DNA of 64,000 nucleotides, from IMG/VR virus record IMGVR_UViG_3300015199_000002, positions 18,985 through 82,984 of that record; one strand, written 5' to 3'. Below the pieces are notes generated by a model. That model did not search any database. It had not been told where the DNA came from and was given only the letters and a program-made list of their open reading frames with translations. A program made the translations under genes and the position numbers. Numbering within the stretch: position 1 is the first letter of the stretch; each line of letters begins with the position of its first letter. The DNA is from a virus. Of this stretch, positions 1 through 9,407 are shown one piece after another.

Positions 1-835
1 CCAATGAACCCAAGGTTAGGGTACTATAGTTCACGGTCAGTACGGCCGTGTCGCCGACACCACCACCGGTGTAGATAATGTTTATGTTATTGCCCGCAGT
101 TCCTTCGAAAGCAGGGGTAGCCTGATAGCTTATGTCTTCGATAGTGGCAAAGGCACTAGTAAATAAGGAGCTAGCCTGGTTACCGCGGTAGAGTTGATAG
201 AAGTCATTTACGGTGACACCTACAGGGACGGTGGCGCTTACATTCACGTTCTGAGGGCTACCAGATTGGTTTGCTACAATTGCTCGTTGGGAAGGGGACC
301 CTAGGACTAAGTTACCATTGGCGTCCGTCGTGCCCCACAGAAGCCGATAGGCGACTTGGGTCTGGTTGGCCATAAATCCTGACGGATTTACCGAGGGTGT
401 TGCCAGGAGGTCTAGCCCCTTAAACATGCCGGCCTGGTATGGGGTAGTTGTCACTACGTCCATCTTCTGGATACCGCGAGCCGATGTGAAATAAAAGTTC
501 TGGTTGGCTTCCGCTGATTTGATGCGGGCTAAGTTGTTGTCTGGATTTATGTAACTGCCGCTGTATGGAACTATTCCGTTGACTGAGTCATAGCGGGCGA
601 GCTGAGTGTTCCTATAGTGGACCAGGAGAGTGTTTTGGTACTGGAGTAGCTTGTCGGCGCGGTCACTAGTTAGTGGGAGCCTGAATTCCAGACGAGCGAG
701 TCCGCGTCTGCATTCTGCGATGGAATCTTTCTGGATAACAATATTGTTGGCGAGTTTCATTGCGCCAACGGGAGCAGAACTTAGCTCGTTGTTATTACTG
801 TAGATACCTTTGCAGGCGATTATCAAGCTTTCCAT
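1..835 (-). CDS. Tail tube / packaged-DNA stabilisation protein, partial
   Basis: The gene starts with ATG at 835 and runs off the left edge of the window, so about 278 N-terminal residues are visible and the C-terminus is missing. The N-terminus has the pattern of podoviral tail-tube or stabilisation proteins (P22 gp10-like, T7 gp12-like): a short opening stretch, then APVGAMKLANNIVIQKD and an arginine-rich turn (ECRRGLARLEF), followed by a mostly beta-strand sequence. It follows the 303-aa gene at 856..1767 with a 20-base gap, the usual order of the two tube proteins. Family assignment rests on this N-terminal pattern and the gene pairing. It could also be called a nozzle protein. Confidence 0.7.
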   Translation of the reverse strand, partial: MESLIIACKGIYSNNNELSSAPVGAMKLANNIVIQKDSIAECRRGLARLEFRLPLTSDRADKLLQYQNTLLVHYRNTQLARYDSVNGIVPYSGSYINPDNNLARIKSAEANQNFYFTSARGIQKMDVVTTTPYQAGMFKGLDLLATPSVNPSGFMANQTQVAYRLLWGTTDANGNLVLGSPSQRAIVANQSGSPQNVNVSATVPVGVTVNDFYQLYRGNQASSLFTSAFATIEDISYQATPAFEGTAGNNINIIYTGGGVGDTAVLTVNYSTLTLGSL

Positions 836-855
836 AGTTTACGCAAATCTCGTTA

Positions 856-1767
856 CTAACAAAATCTACCTATTCCGCGACTCTGCACTACCCGCTTCAG
901 CTTCCCCTCAACGCGAGGAGCAATCAACAACATGGCGTTGTCTTCAAGTTTAGTCAGCTCCGCAATAGCCGCCTGTAATGCCTGGGCATCGCCTTGGGCA
1001 GACAGCACGCGAACTACGACGTACTGCACCAAAAGGGGTTGGAGTTCAACCGGCACCTGCACTACGCAAGTCTGGCCGGCCAGGCAGATGTAATCCCCTA
1101 CTAAGAGGTTAGTAGGCAGTGTTGCGAATGTCAGGACATTACCGGCCACTGAGGTCGGGGTCTGATCCTGCGCGGTCCAGCCGAAGTTCGGGCTAGCTTG
1201 AACGAAGTCAAGAGGCGACGACGTAGTGAACGTATCCGGCGTAGCCGTGAGAGTGACTTGATTAGTCGCGAAGTCGATAGACTGCACTAATCCACATGCG
1301 CTAACGTCAACCAGTGAGTTAGGCCGACAGATATAACTGAGCCTAAGCTTATTCAGCGTCTGCGTGGGCGTAGGGTAGATGACCACACTGTTGCTTTGCA
1401 GATAGAACCCGTTCTTACGCACGAGGAATCTGTAGTTACCGCTGTAGGATGCGTAGAGATCTCCTGGATCAAGTCTATCCAGTCCGAATCTAGTCTGCTC
1501 ATCGCTGTCTTGTACGATCTGGACATCCCTAAGTCCTGCTGCGACTGCCCTGCTAGGTATGTCGTAGAAGGCCTGATTACGCAGAATCGGGTAATCTTTC
1601 AGTGCAACCCAGTACTCCTCCAAGTTCTTAACGACAAGAGGAGTCATCTTAGACCGAATTTCTTCGTCGCCAAACTGTAGGAAATCCACTGAGGTAAAGG
1701 TTACCTGAGAGGTAGGGACTGCGGCCCTGCGTTTGACTGCGGTTATGAAGTCGGATGTTAAGTACAT
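856..1767 (-). CDS. Tail tube / head-tail connector protein (podoviral type)
   Basis: 303 residues. The N-terminus (TSDFITAVKRRAAVPTSQ, then DFLQFGDEEIRSKMTPLVV and EEYWV) is the pattern of phage tail-tube A or neck proteins that sit between portal and tail nozzle. An alpha-helical N-terminal third is followed by a beta-rich middle with several short repeats around TATPDTFTTSSPLDFVQ. It lies directly before the stabilisation-protein gene, as in podoviruses. No catalytic motif is seen. The role in joining head and tail is inferred from family resemblance and position. Confidence 0.65.
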   Translation of the reverse strand: MYLTSDFITAVKRRAAVPTSQVTFTSVDFLQFGDEEIRSKMTPLVVKNLEEYWVALKDYPILRNQAFYDIPSRAVAAGLRDVQIVQDSDEQTRFGLDRLDPGDLYASYSGNYRFLVRKNGFYLQSNSVVIYPTPTQTLNKLRLSYICRPNSLVDVSACGLVQSIDFATNQVTLTATPDTFTTSSPLDFVQASPNFGWTAQDQTPTSVAGNVLTFATLPTNLLVGDYICLAGQTCVVQVPVELQPLLVQYVVVRVLSAQGDAQALQAAIAELTKLEDNAMLLIAPRVEGKLKRVVQSRGIGRFC

Positions 1768-1806
1768 AGGTAATAGGTCAACTTTCTTTTCTGACTAACG
1801 AAGAAA

Positions 1807-2133
1807 CTATCTACGTTTCTTTTCTTCGTCTTCTTGGTCTTCTTCCTGCTCTAACAGACCAAGCAATCTAGATTCGTCGCTTTCTTCGCTGTCGTCGTCT
1901 TTGTCTGAAGCTTCCATTCCCGGCATATCAGGAGCTTTGTCAACAACGTCGCTAGCTTTCTCGAGGCCTTCTTCCAGGCTATCTTTGTCGGGAGCGACTA
2001 CTTGGGCAGCCATGGCAGGCTCAGCGGGCTTCATTCTCTTTCCAAGGGCGTCTTCGGCCATTTGAATGATCCGCTCAAGGAGCTGATCCGTCATCTTGCT
2101 TTTTTCGTCCATTCCATCCATCTCGTCCATCAT
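1807..2133 (-). CDS. Small acidic protein of unknown function
   Basis: 108 residues, strongly acidic. The start is methionine- and aspartate-rich, followed by a possible amphipathic helix (MTDQLLERIIQMAEDALGKR) and a C-terminal tail rich in Asp/Glu that ends in EKKRR. It looks largely disordered. It lies between a fibre-block gene and the tube genes in the late minus-strand series, so a structural or assembly-helper role is possible. No family is recognised. Confidence 0.6.
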   Translation of the reverse strand: MMDEMDGMDEKSKMTDQLLERIIQMAEDALGKRMKPAEPAMAAQVVAPDKDSLEEGLEKASDVVDKAPDMPGMEASDKDDDSEESDESRLLGLLEQEEDQEDEEKKRR

Positions 2134-2154
2134 ATATTTCTCTTTCGTTTACGG

Positions 2155-2466
2155 TTAGTGTTTAAGTAGCAGGGCAATTATCAACAACGTCTCAATGGTT
2201 ATTACTCCAAAAACCCATTTGGGAATAACATGTATTTCCGTGCTGATAAACTTTTCAACTTCTTTTATAATCTCTATTGGTCGGTCTACGATCTTCTCGA
2301 CCACCTTTATTTTCTCTTCTACGACAGTAATCTCTTTGATAACAGGCGCCGCGACCGCAGAAACAACTGCCTCTTCTTTGGTCTTGATAACTGCTTCTAA
2401 CTCGGATACGCGAGTCTTGAGGGCGTGATTTTCAAGTGCTTCAAATAGGCTTCTAGTTCCTGCCAT
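2155..2466 (-). CDS. Coiled-coil protein with C-terminal membrane anchor
   Basis: 103 residues starting at the ATG at 2466, two bases after the stop of the fibre gene upstream. An earlier in-frame start would run into that gene and is less likely. The first 45 residues form a helical segment (LFEALENHALKTRVSELEA), followed by a valine/isoleucine/lysine-rich coiled coil containing VEEKIKVVEKIVDRP. The protein ends in one hydrophobic helix (WVFGVITIETLLIIALLL) and KH. Nothing enzymatic is visible. The small coiled-coil plus single membrane segment architecture could suit a lysis or membrane-associated role, but this is inference. Confidence 0.6.
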   Translation of the reverse strand: MAGTRSLFEALENHALKTRVSELEAVIKTKEEAVVSAVAAPVIKEITVVEEKIKVVEKIVDRPIEIIKEVEKFISTEIHVIPKWVFGVITIETLLIIALLLKH

Positions 2467-2468
2467 AA

Positions 2469-4436
2469 CTACCTCAGAACTCCTACGATAACCACCGCGC
2501 CCGGGCCTGGATCCGCAGACCAATAGCATGTCAGGAGATTGTTAGAATGAGTCGTGAAACCTAGAATGGGCAATACGCCGGCTCCGCCGGTCATCTGAGA
2601 CACAGAAAGTATAGTGTCTGTGGCTAACAACCCGGTAACAGTCACTGCTTCCAGCGCCGCGCCGCCCACAGTAGGGGTCGAGGTAAACACGCGCACCCTG
2701 TTATCAACATAGTTCTTTGTGGCAGCATCTTGAGCAGCCGTAGGGTCAACGACGTTAGTTATTTTATGTGTGTTTACACTTAAATCTGCGCCGCTCCAAT
2801 TGAGCTTAACTGTTGTTCCATCTGTTCCAAGTAGATTTCTACTAGCATAATTTAATGCGGCTATCGCGGCCTGGTCGTATAGAATTCTATTTGGTATATC
2901 AATAGCATTTATATTAGAACCGTCTGCTAGCACTGCTAGGTTTGTAATATTTAAAGCGCCGGCATTATTCCCGTTGGTCAGAACTTGAGTTAGGGTTTCT
3001 GCGGCAAATTCGGTATCGACATACTGTTTGGTGGCCGCCATTAAGTTTGTTGTGGGGTTTCCGGGAAGAGTAATGAAACCTGCATTGTCAACAAAGGATA
3101 AAACAGTTCCTGATCCGTTTTTCCACTCAAACAAATTTGCAGATTGTGGGGCACTAAACGGCCCCAATAAGGGCGCTATTGGAGAAGAAAAATTAGACGT
3201 GTGCCGAACTGTCTTATATACTACGATGTCCGTGATAGAGAAGTCTGAATCCGGAGTGCTTAGGTCATTGAATGTGCCAAGAAGAATATGGTCAGTTGAC
3301 GTGTCTCTTGTGAGAGTGGTCGTCCCCGCAGTAACCCCAACCTGAACTCCATCTTGAAAAAGTCTAACTATTCCTGAAGTAACATCCCAATTAAATTCCC
3401 ATTCGGTAGTGACCCCCGCGGTCGGAGAATAAGGAGCTGTTATCGAGAAAGAAGTGCCTCCGGCAGCATCCCACATATCTACTTCGAAATCCGTAGTTGA
3501 GGCGTGAGTAAATAGAATCCTATTATTTGAATTTCCGTCCATAGCGCCAGTACCTGAACAAAAAGGCCGCATAACAGACGGAGGATTTCCTGTATAGTTG
3601 GGGGTGTAACGGAATCTTATGGTTCCTTGCTGAACAGCAGTAGACATGCAGGTTCCGTCGTACCGAACCCATTGACCGGTGTTTGCAGTTAAATCCAAGG
3701 CGTTAGCAGTAACTACCGGGCTAGCGTTTGTAGCAACAGGTACAGCGCTGCCAGAAAAAACATAGGTCGCGTCTAAACTGCTGCCGTTAGTGTACGTGGC
3801 ATCAAACATCAAATCTGCTGGAGCGTTAGAAAGCGCTCCCTTCACTGTGAAAGCGACGTTTGACCCCGTAGCATTGTCTACCTCAAAGTTACCGGCTTGT
3901 CTTAAACCATTGCCGGTTCCAATTAAGTCAATGCCGCCCGTACCAGGGGTGATGGTTGCTACACCAGAAGTGTTGGGCGCTTTTAATAGCCAACTATTCC
4001 TATCGGCAGAGGTCTGTATATACCCAGTTATAATTCCGTTTTCTTCTACTTCAAACCCTACATTGCTGCCACTAGCCGCCGCTCCGCCCTTATTTAAGAT
4101 AACAAGTTTATCGGCTACGTTGACGTTAGTCGTATCGATGTTGGTTGTGGTTCCATTCACCGTAAGATTGGCTATCGTAAGAGTCTGGGTGCCTGTATTG
4201 TAATTAAAATTAGCGCCATCAGAAAAGATTGGGGTTGTCCAATTTGTGGTCGTGCCGCCATCTTGCTTAATATAGATGAGTTTGGTAGAGGTGGAAATAT
4301 AGACATCGCCGGCAACCCCAGCAGTGGCCACAGAGGAAGGATCAAGTGCCCCTGATGTAATGACCGAATTCTCTCCTAGTTGAAGAGAGGATTTTAAAGC
4401 CTTTACATTATTTCCTGAAAAAATTACTGCTGGCAT
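2469..4436 (-). CDS. Tail fibre with LamG/concanavalin-like domain
   Basis: 655 residues. The first ~75 residues (NVKALKSSLQLGE, then AGDVYISTSTKLIYIKQDGG) match the start of the 1271-aa fibre at 4910..8725, so the two probably share a particle-attachment domain. Residues ~205-425 look like a jelly-roll LamG/concanavalin-type module (QWVRYDGT, GTIRFRYTPNY, EWEFNWDVTSGIVRLFQDG), a common glycan-binding fold in phage fibres. The C-terminal part has an ATKQYVDTEF segment and a compact beta tip. The upstream stop and the AGGGTAATAAA before the ATG overlap, suggesting coupling to the 154-aa gene. It is probably a receptor-binding fibre. Confidence 0.8.
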   Translation of the reverse strand: MPAVIFSGNNVKALKSSLQLGENSVITSGALDPSSVATAGVAGDVYISTSTKLIYIKQDGGTTTNWTTPIFSDGANFNYNTGTQTLTIANLTVNGTTTNIDTTNVNVADKLVILNKGGAAASGSNVGFEVEENGIITGYIQTSADRNSWLLKAPNTSGVATITPGTGGIDLIGTGNGLRQAGNFEVDNATGSNVAFTVKGALSNAPADLMFDATYTNGSSLDATYVFSGSAVPVATNASPVVTANALDLTANTGQWVRYDGTCMSTAVQQGTIRFRYTPNYTGNPPSVMRPFCSGTGAMDGNSNNRILFTHASTTDFEVDMWDAAGGTSFSITAPYSPTAGVTTEWEFNWDVTSGIVRLFQDGVQVGVTAGTTTLTRDTSTDHILLGTFNDLSTPDSDFSITDIVVYKTVRHTSNFSSPIAPLLGPFSAPQSANLFEWKNGSGTVLSFVDNAGFITLPGNPTTNLMAATKQYVDTEFAAETLTQVLTNGNNAGALNITNLAVLADGSNINAIDIPNRILYDQAAIAALNYASRNLLGTDGTTVKLNWSGADLSVNTHKITNVVDPTAAQDAATKNYVDNRVRVFTSTPTVGGAALEAVTVTGLLATDTILSVSQMTGGAGVLPILGFTTHSNNLLTCYWSADPGPGAVVIVGVLR

Positions 4437-4440
4437 TTTA

Positions 4441-4905
4441 TTACCCTAGAAAATTTATGGAAATGAATCCGGCGACTGGACCTACAGTCTCCATTGACCT
4501 AAGCGTGATCCTAGACCCAACCGGTATAATTACAGGGACAACGCTGTCTGACCCCGGGTTAATTATCATCTTAAGCGCCTCTGCCGACGGAGCCCCCAGG
4601 TACAATCCTAGATACCTGCCGCCCGTATCCATCAAATGAACCTCAGTGACCGCGTGCGATAAGCTGGCAACTACCTGCACTAGGGCTCCGCCTGAGCCAT
4701 TAATTGTGTTTGCAGGAGTTAAAGGAGTATCCAACTCATCCACGACGTCTAGCCCTGTGGCGCCTGGGCCTGCAAGTATCACAGGAAGTATTACTCCGGG
4801 AGATACTCCGCTTATAGTGGTGCGGAGCTGATCGTTCGCTTCGTCATACACTCTCTGTATGATCTGCTGTTCACCTAGTTTTGTGATTGTTGGATTTTGT
4901 GCCAT
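4441..4905 (-). CDS. Fibre-associated protein, KLGEQQI family (copy 1 of 3)
   Basis: 154 residues. The first ~32 residues (ITKLGEQQIIQRVYDEANDQ) are nearly the same as those of the proteins at 9408..9851 and 20890..21630. The rest is beta-rich and differs between copies. Each copy sits next to a large fibre gene, so the shared N-terminus is likely an attachment or trimer-assembly element and the variable C-terminus a tip or decoration domain. The C-terminal part (YLGLYLGAPSAEALKMII, PVGSRITLRS) resembles small jelly-roll phage proteins. Function is inferred from context only. Confidence 0.65.
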   Translation of the reverse strand: MAQNPTITKLGEQQIIQRVYDEANDQLRTTISGVSPGVILPVILAGPGATGLDVVDELDTPLTPANTINGSGGALVQVVASLSHAVTEVHLMDTGGRYLGLYLGAPSAEALKMIINPGSDSVVPVIIPVGSRITLRSMETVGPVAGFISINFLG

Positions 4906-4909
4906 TGGA

Positions 4910-7900
4910 TTATCTCATTCTTCTAGCCGAAAGCCGGCAAGTGTACTTAGGAGTCGCTACTGAGTAGCTTCCTAGAAGTTTAGCGTAAATCGTAGTTGTT
5001 CCGGACAGGCTGAAACGTTTGGGTCCTAGGCTGGCCCCTGAGTTAGTGGCGGCAGTAGGAGGGAATAAATCTAGAGCATTATCACCAAAATCTAGTCCAG
5101 TGCTGCTATTTCCAGAAGTAACTGAAATTCCAATCTCTACATCCGAAACAGTAGCTCCACTACTGGTAGTTTGGATAGTCATACTAACATCCCAATCTCC
5201 GGCAGTTAGAGAAATTGATGTAGCGTCTCCCCATGCACCTGATGCGCCCGGGAAATTATTTGATCCAACAAGTCCAGAGCTGATAAATTCGCCAACAAAC
5301 CCTGCGGCGGCGTTGTCGTTAGTATTGGTCCCATGAACAGCAACACCCGCTGCTCTTGATAGGGTTGCTATGTTAGCTTGAGTTGCTGCTGCGGTGGTCG
5401 CATTTCCAACTGAAGTGATGTCTCCAGTAAGATTCGCATTAGTTGTAACTGTTCCAGCTGTAAGTCCTGCAGCGGTTCCCGTTATATTGGTTCCAACTAA
5501 AGTTGAAGGAGTTCCTAAATTGGGAGTTACTAAAGTTGGCGAAGTCGCTAGAACTACAGATCCCGTTCCAGTTGTTGTAGCAGCTGAAATAGCTGTGCCA
5601 TTTCCCTGAAGGATACCCGTAACAGTGGTTGAAAGAGTTATCGCTGGAGTTGTTGTTGAAGTTGCGACTGTTCCAGCGAGTCCATTAGCACTTACAACAG
5701 ATACGCTAGTAACTGTACCCGATGTAGCAGGCGCCGCCCAAACAGGAAGTCCTCCCGATACAGTGAGAACATTACCAGTTGCCCCTATAGGAAGTCTAGT
5801 TGCCGAAAGAGCTACGCTTTCATACGTAATATCACCGGCTGTTGTCATCGGACTTAGCGCATTAAATGCTGCTAATGCTGTAGTTTGACCTGTTCCGCCA
5901 TTAGCGATTGCTATAGTTGTGCCATTCCATGTACCAGAAGTAATAGTCCCAACAGAGGACAAATTAGATGCTGTGGTGAGGGCTGTTAAAGTAGTTAAAG
6001 TTGAATTTGAAGTTGCTGTTACATTACCAGCTAGTGCAGCATTTAGATTTGCAACTTGGGTTGTAGAAGAGACCACAAGAGGAGGGGTTCCTGTTGCTAC
6101 AGTTGAAATTAATTGTCCGGTTGAGGTAATGAAAGCATTCCCGTTCCATGTTAGGGAATCAGAAGTATTTTTAGCTAAAACGACATCGCCAGTTCCTGCG
6201 AAATTTCTCCAGCCTATTCCAGAGTCCCCAGAGGACATCCGGTACACTCCAGTTGTGGAACGGTTAGAAGAGCTAGAATAAAATCCAGCTGCCACTATTT
6301 CTCCACTAGTATTAATGCTTGCTCCGCTAGGAAATGAAGTAATTCCAATAAAAGTAGCCCCTGATATTGTGGGACTTGTGTTCATTACAAAGGTTGACCC
6401 TGTGCCAGTTTGTGAAGTTACTAAAGTCGCGTTACCAACTGAAGTAATAGGTCCAGTTAAATTTGCGTTAGTCGTGACGGTCCCAGCAGTAAAACCAGAA
6501 GCAGTCCCAGTTATGTTCGTCCCGACTAGGATTGACGGGGTTCCAAGGCTAGGAGTAACTAGAGTAGGAGAAGTTGCAAGAACCACAGACCCGCTACCGG
6601 TTGTGGTCGCGGCGCTGATAGCAGTGCCATTACCCTGTAGGATACCTGTGATGGAAGTAGAGATGGTTATCGCCGGGGTTGAAGTTGCTGTAGCAACTGT
6701 CCCTGCGAAGCCGTTAGCAGATACGACAGAAACTGAGGTTACTGTTCCCGAGGTCGCCGGAGCAGCCCACACCGGCAGCCCCCCGGACACCGTGAGCACA
6801 TTGCCTGTAGATCCTATTGGAAGCCTGGCTGCTACTGGGGTGGAGTTTTCATAGATTATATCCCCGGCGGTGGTCATAGGAGATAATGCGTTGAAACCGG
6901 CGTTAGCTGTAGTCGCTCCAGTGCCGCCTCTACTTACAGCGATAGCTGTAGCGTTCCATGCGCCAGTAGTTATAGATCCGACCGATACCAGGTTAGTCGC
7001 CGTGGTTAGTCCCGAAAGAGTAGTCAAAGTGGAGTTGGACGTGGCGGACAATACTGTCGCGCCCTGTGTTCCGGTTACGTCCCCAGATAAGGAACCAGTG
7101 AAGCTGCCAGCTGTCGCGGCGTTAAGATTAGCGACCTGAGTCGTTGAAGCTACAACAAAAGGAGCAGTTCCTGTAGCGAGCGTCGATGTTAACTGCCCGC
7201 TCATTGATATAGTAGTTAGGTTAGCAATGCCGCCGAAAGCGTTTATCACTCCGGTTGCGTTTATTCCTCCGGAGGTAACTAAAAATCCTCCGTTAGTGCT
7301 GGCTGAAATGGTAGCAGTGCCGCTTGAGGAACCGGCTATATTAATTGTTTGTCCTGCTGCAACGTTTGTTGCTCCATTTAATTGAGTGGTCCCGCTAGAG
7401 GTAAGGGTTCCGGTAATGGTAGGACTCGCACTCATCACAAACGTGGAGCCTGTGCCGGTCTGTGAGGCGATCGAGGTGGCGTTTCCTACAGACGTTATTG
7501 GACCAGTCAGGTTGGCGTTAGTCACCACGGTTGTCGCAAATGACCCTGTGCCGCTGCCGGTTACTCCACCGGTTAGGGTGATTGTCTGGTCACCTGTGTT
7601 GTTGCCAGAGGTAGTGCCATTTAGGATACTGCCGGCAAGAGTAATGCCGCCCGCTCCTGGAGTTATTGTGGCAATACCTGCGGTATTTGGTGCCTTGAAG
7701 ATCCAACTATTTCTATCAGAAGAAGTCTCCGCGTAGCCTGTGATTATGGCATTCTCTTCAATTTGGATACCGGAGTTCTGTCCGCTTCCAGCCGCTCCGC
7801 CGTGATTCACCGTAATGAGAGGGTCGGCAACCTGAAGCAGGGGAGTGTTTTCGTATATCGTGGTGCCTTGGATATTAATCGTCGCCCCAGAGTTGCCGAT

Positions 7901-8725
7901 ATTGATAGTCGTGGCGTTAGTGGCCCCGATTGTAAGAGTTCCAGCGGTACTGCGATCGATGCCGCCGTCTAGATTTGTTAGGCTGCTGAACGTCTTTGAT
8001 CCCGAGAAAGTTTGCGATGCGGTGCTAACGCCCCCGGGATGGGTTGCGTCTGCGGGCTGTAGAGTGAGAATTTGCCCTGACAACGATGCGCCGTTAGCGT
8101 TGGGAGAGGAATCAAACGCTGCAAGCGTCACGTCGCCGGTATTGTTACCGGATAGGTTAGTCGCGGATAATGCCCCAGAAGATGAGATGAAAGCGTTTCC
8201 GTTCCAAGTTAATGAATCAGAAGAATTCTTAGCTAGAACTATATCTGCGGAGTTGGCTTGATTTCTCCATGCTAGAGCAATATCCAGGCTGCTAAAATTA
8301 AGAACGCCCGAGGTAGCAGAGTTGGAAGAGCTACTACTAAAAGTGAGAGAAGTGACCATCCCCGTAAATGTTTTATTTCCGGAGAAAGACTGGGTTCCCG
8401 TAGATACTCCGCCGGGGAAACTTGCGCTAGCAGGCTGAAGGGTGAGAGTGTCCCCTGAAATGGTCGCAGCATTAGCATTCGGGGAGCTATCAAAAGCTCC
8501 TAATATAAGTTGATCGGATATCCGGGTCCAATTTGTAGTTGTACCTGAGTCCTGTTTTTGGTACATTTTAAATGTACTAGTGGAAATATACACATCACCG
8601 GCTGCGCCAAGTAGCGCCACTGAGGTGGGGTCTGTATTTCCTGCGCCAATCGTAGCGCTATTGAAAAGCTGTAATTTAGCTTTCAGCGCTTTTACGTGGT
8701 CGCCATTTATTAGTACTGCTGCCAT
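4910..8725 (-). CDS. Long repetitive tail fibre
   Basis: 1271 residues, rich in Thr/Ser/Gly/Ala with almost no charged residues, typical of long fibrous beta-structured tail fibres. The N-terminus (VKALKAKLQLF, AGDVYISTSTFKMYQKQD) matches the fibre at 2469..4436. A block of roughly 330 residues containing GNVLTVSGGLPVWAAPATSG and TGILQGNGTAISAATT occurs twice in tandem. The C-terminal ~120 residues form a compact beta domain containing AAGFVGEFISSG and TAGDWDVSMTIQ, which is a candidate receptor-binding head. The stop of the HNH gene abuts its ATG (TAAATG). Confidence 0.85.
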   Translation of the reverse strand: MAAVLINGDHVKALKAKLQLFNSATIGAGNTDPTSVALLGAAGDVYISTSTFKMYQKQDSGTTTNWTRISDQLILGAFDSSPNANAATISGDTLTLQPASASFPGGVSTGTQSFSGNKTFTGMVTSLTFSSSSSNSATSGVLNFSSLDIALAWRNQANSADIVLAKNSSDSLTWNGNAFISSSGALSATNLSGNNTGDVTLAAFDSSPNANGASLSGQILTLQPADATHPGGVSTASQTFSGSKTFSSLTNLDGGIDRSTAGTLTIGATNATTINIGNSGATINIQGTTIYENTPLLQVADPLITVNHGGAAGSGQNSGIQIEENAIITGYAETSSDRNSWIFKAPNTAGIATITPGAGGITLAGSILNGTTSGNNTGDQTITLTGGVTGSGTGSFATTVVTNANLTGPITSVGNATSIASQTGTGSTFVMSASPTITGTLTSSGTTQLNGATNVAAGQTINIAGSSSGTATISASTNGGFLVTSGGINATGVINAFGGIANLTTISMSGQLTSTLATGTAPFVVASTTQVANLNAATAGSFTGSLSGDVTGTQGATVLSATSNSTLTTLSGLTTATNLVSVGSITTGAWNATAIAVSRGGTGATTANAGFNALSPMTTAGDIIYENSTPVAARLPIGSTGNVLTVSGGLPVWAAPATSGTVTSVSVVSANGFAGTVATATSTPAITISTSITGILQGNGTAISAATTTGSGSVVLATSPTLVTPSLGTPSILVGTNITGTASGFTAGTVTTNANLTGPITSVGNATLVTSQTGTGSTFVMNTSPTISGATFIGITSFPSGASINTSGEIVAAGFYSSSSNRSTTGVYRMSSGDSGIGWRNFAGTGDVVLAKNTSDSLTWNGNAFITSTGQLISTVATGTPPLVVSSTTQVANLNAALAGNVTATSNSTLTTLTALTTASNLSSVGTITSGTWNGTTIAIANGGTGQTTALAAFNALSPMTTAGDITYESVALSATRLPIGATGNVLTVSGGLPVWAAPATSGTVTSVSVVSANGLAGTVATSTTTPAITLSTTVTGILQGNGTAISAATTTGTGSVVLATSPTLVTPNLGTPSTLVGTNITGTAAGLTAGTVTTNANLTGDITSVGNATTAAATQANIATLSRAAGVAVHGTNTNDNAAAGFVGEFISSGLVGSNNFPGASGAWGDATSISLTAGDWDVSMTIQTTSSGATVSDVEIGISVTSGNSSTGLDFGDNALDLFPPTAATNSGASLGPKRFSLSGTTTIYAKLLGSYSVATPKYTCRLSARRMR

Positions 8726-9406
8726 TTAATTCCTGCCCATGACAAAAAAATTATAAATGCTAGTTATATGCTCTTTAAATTGGTCTACTGTATGCATCAT
8801 TTTAGCTCGGTTGCAGTGCTTACAACAAGGGACGCAGTTAGAAAGATAGTAGCCTTCTTCGCAATTAACCCTATCTACCCCGTTGACATAATGGATAGAA
8901 TCTTTATATGTGGACCGCTGCTGAGGCGTCCTATCACAATAGTTACAATTTTTTATTACCAGAGATCTAAACTCTTCCTCGGAAAGCAAAAATTCGTACC
9001 CGCGCTCTTTAGCAGAACCCTTGTACTTCGAGTACAGGTGTCTTACTGCGTCGTATTTGGGCCTAAATTTAGTTCTTAGTTTTCTTTTTATGCTCCTGCC
9101 GTACATATCTTTCGATGCTCTCTTGGCGATCTGATAAATTGACATGTCGGATCTTCCGTCAAGTTCTGGGTAAGTTTTAATTAGTTTTTCTGTGGACATG
9201 GAGGAGTAGTCGTCTATAAATTTTATTTTTTTATCCGCTCCCCACCCCAAAAAATATTCCTTGGATAGGCGCAACTGTACGGCTTTATCTTTTATAGACG
9301 ACACAGTGTGGGGGCTTAGCTTAATAGCTAAGTCATTAAAAGATAAATTTTTAAAGTTATCTTTCAGACTAGTTATTTCTGTGTCTGTCCATCTATTTCT
9401 TAGCAT
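8726..9406 (-). CDS. HNH homing endonuclease
   Basis: 226 residues. The N-terminus has a Myb/SANT-like helix-turn-helix (WTDTEITSLKDNF, then TVSSIKDKAVQLRLSK), a usual DNA-binding part of such enzymes. The C-terminus has a zinc-bound HNH module: CNYC, then NGVDRV and a closing CKHCNRAKM. It sits exactly between two fibre-associated genes, starting 1 base after one and abutting the ATG of the next. This is how free-standing homing endonucleases invade phage operons. Mobility itself is inferred. Confidence 0.85.
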   Translation of the reverse strand: MLRNRWTDTEITSLKDNFKNLSFNDLAIKLSPHTVSSIKDKAVQLRLSKEYFLGWGADKKIKFIDDYSSMSTEKLIKTYPELDGRSDMSIYQIAKRASKDMYGRSIKRKLRTKFRPKYDAVRHLYSKYKGSAKERGYEFLLSEEEFRSLVIKNCNYCDRTPQQRSTYKDSIHYVNGVDRVNCEEGYYLSNCVPCCKHCNRAKMMHTVDQFKEHITSIYNFFVMGRN

Positions 9407-9407
9407 A

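Noticed and set aside
1396-1680. Plus-strand frame opposite the tube-protein gene
   Set aside because: No ribosome site, no similarity, and fully inside a well-supported structural gene.
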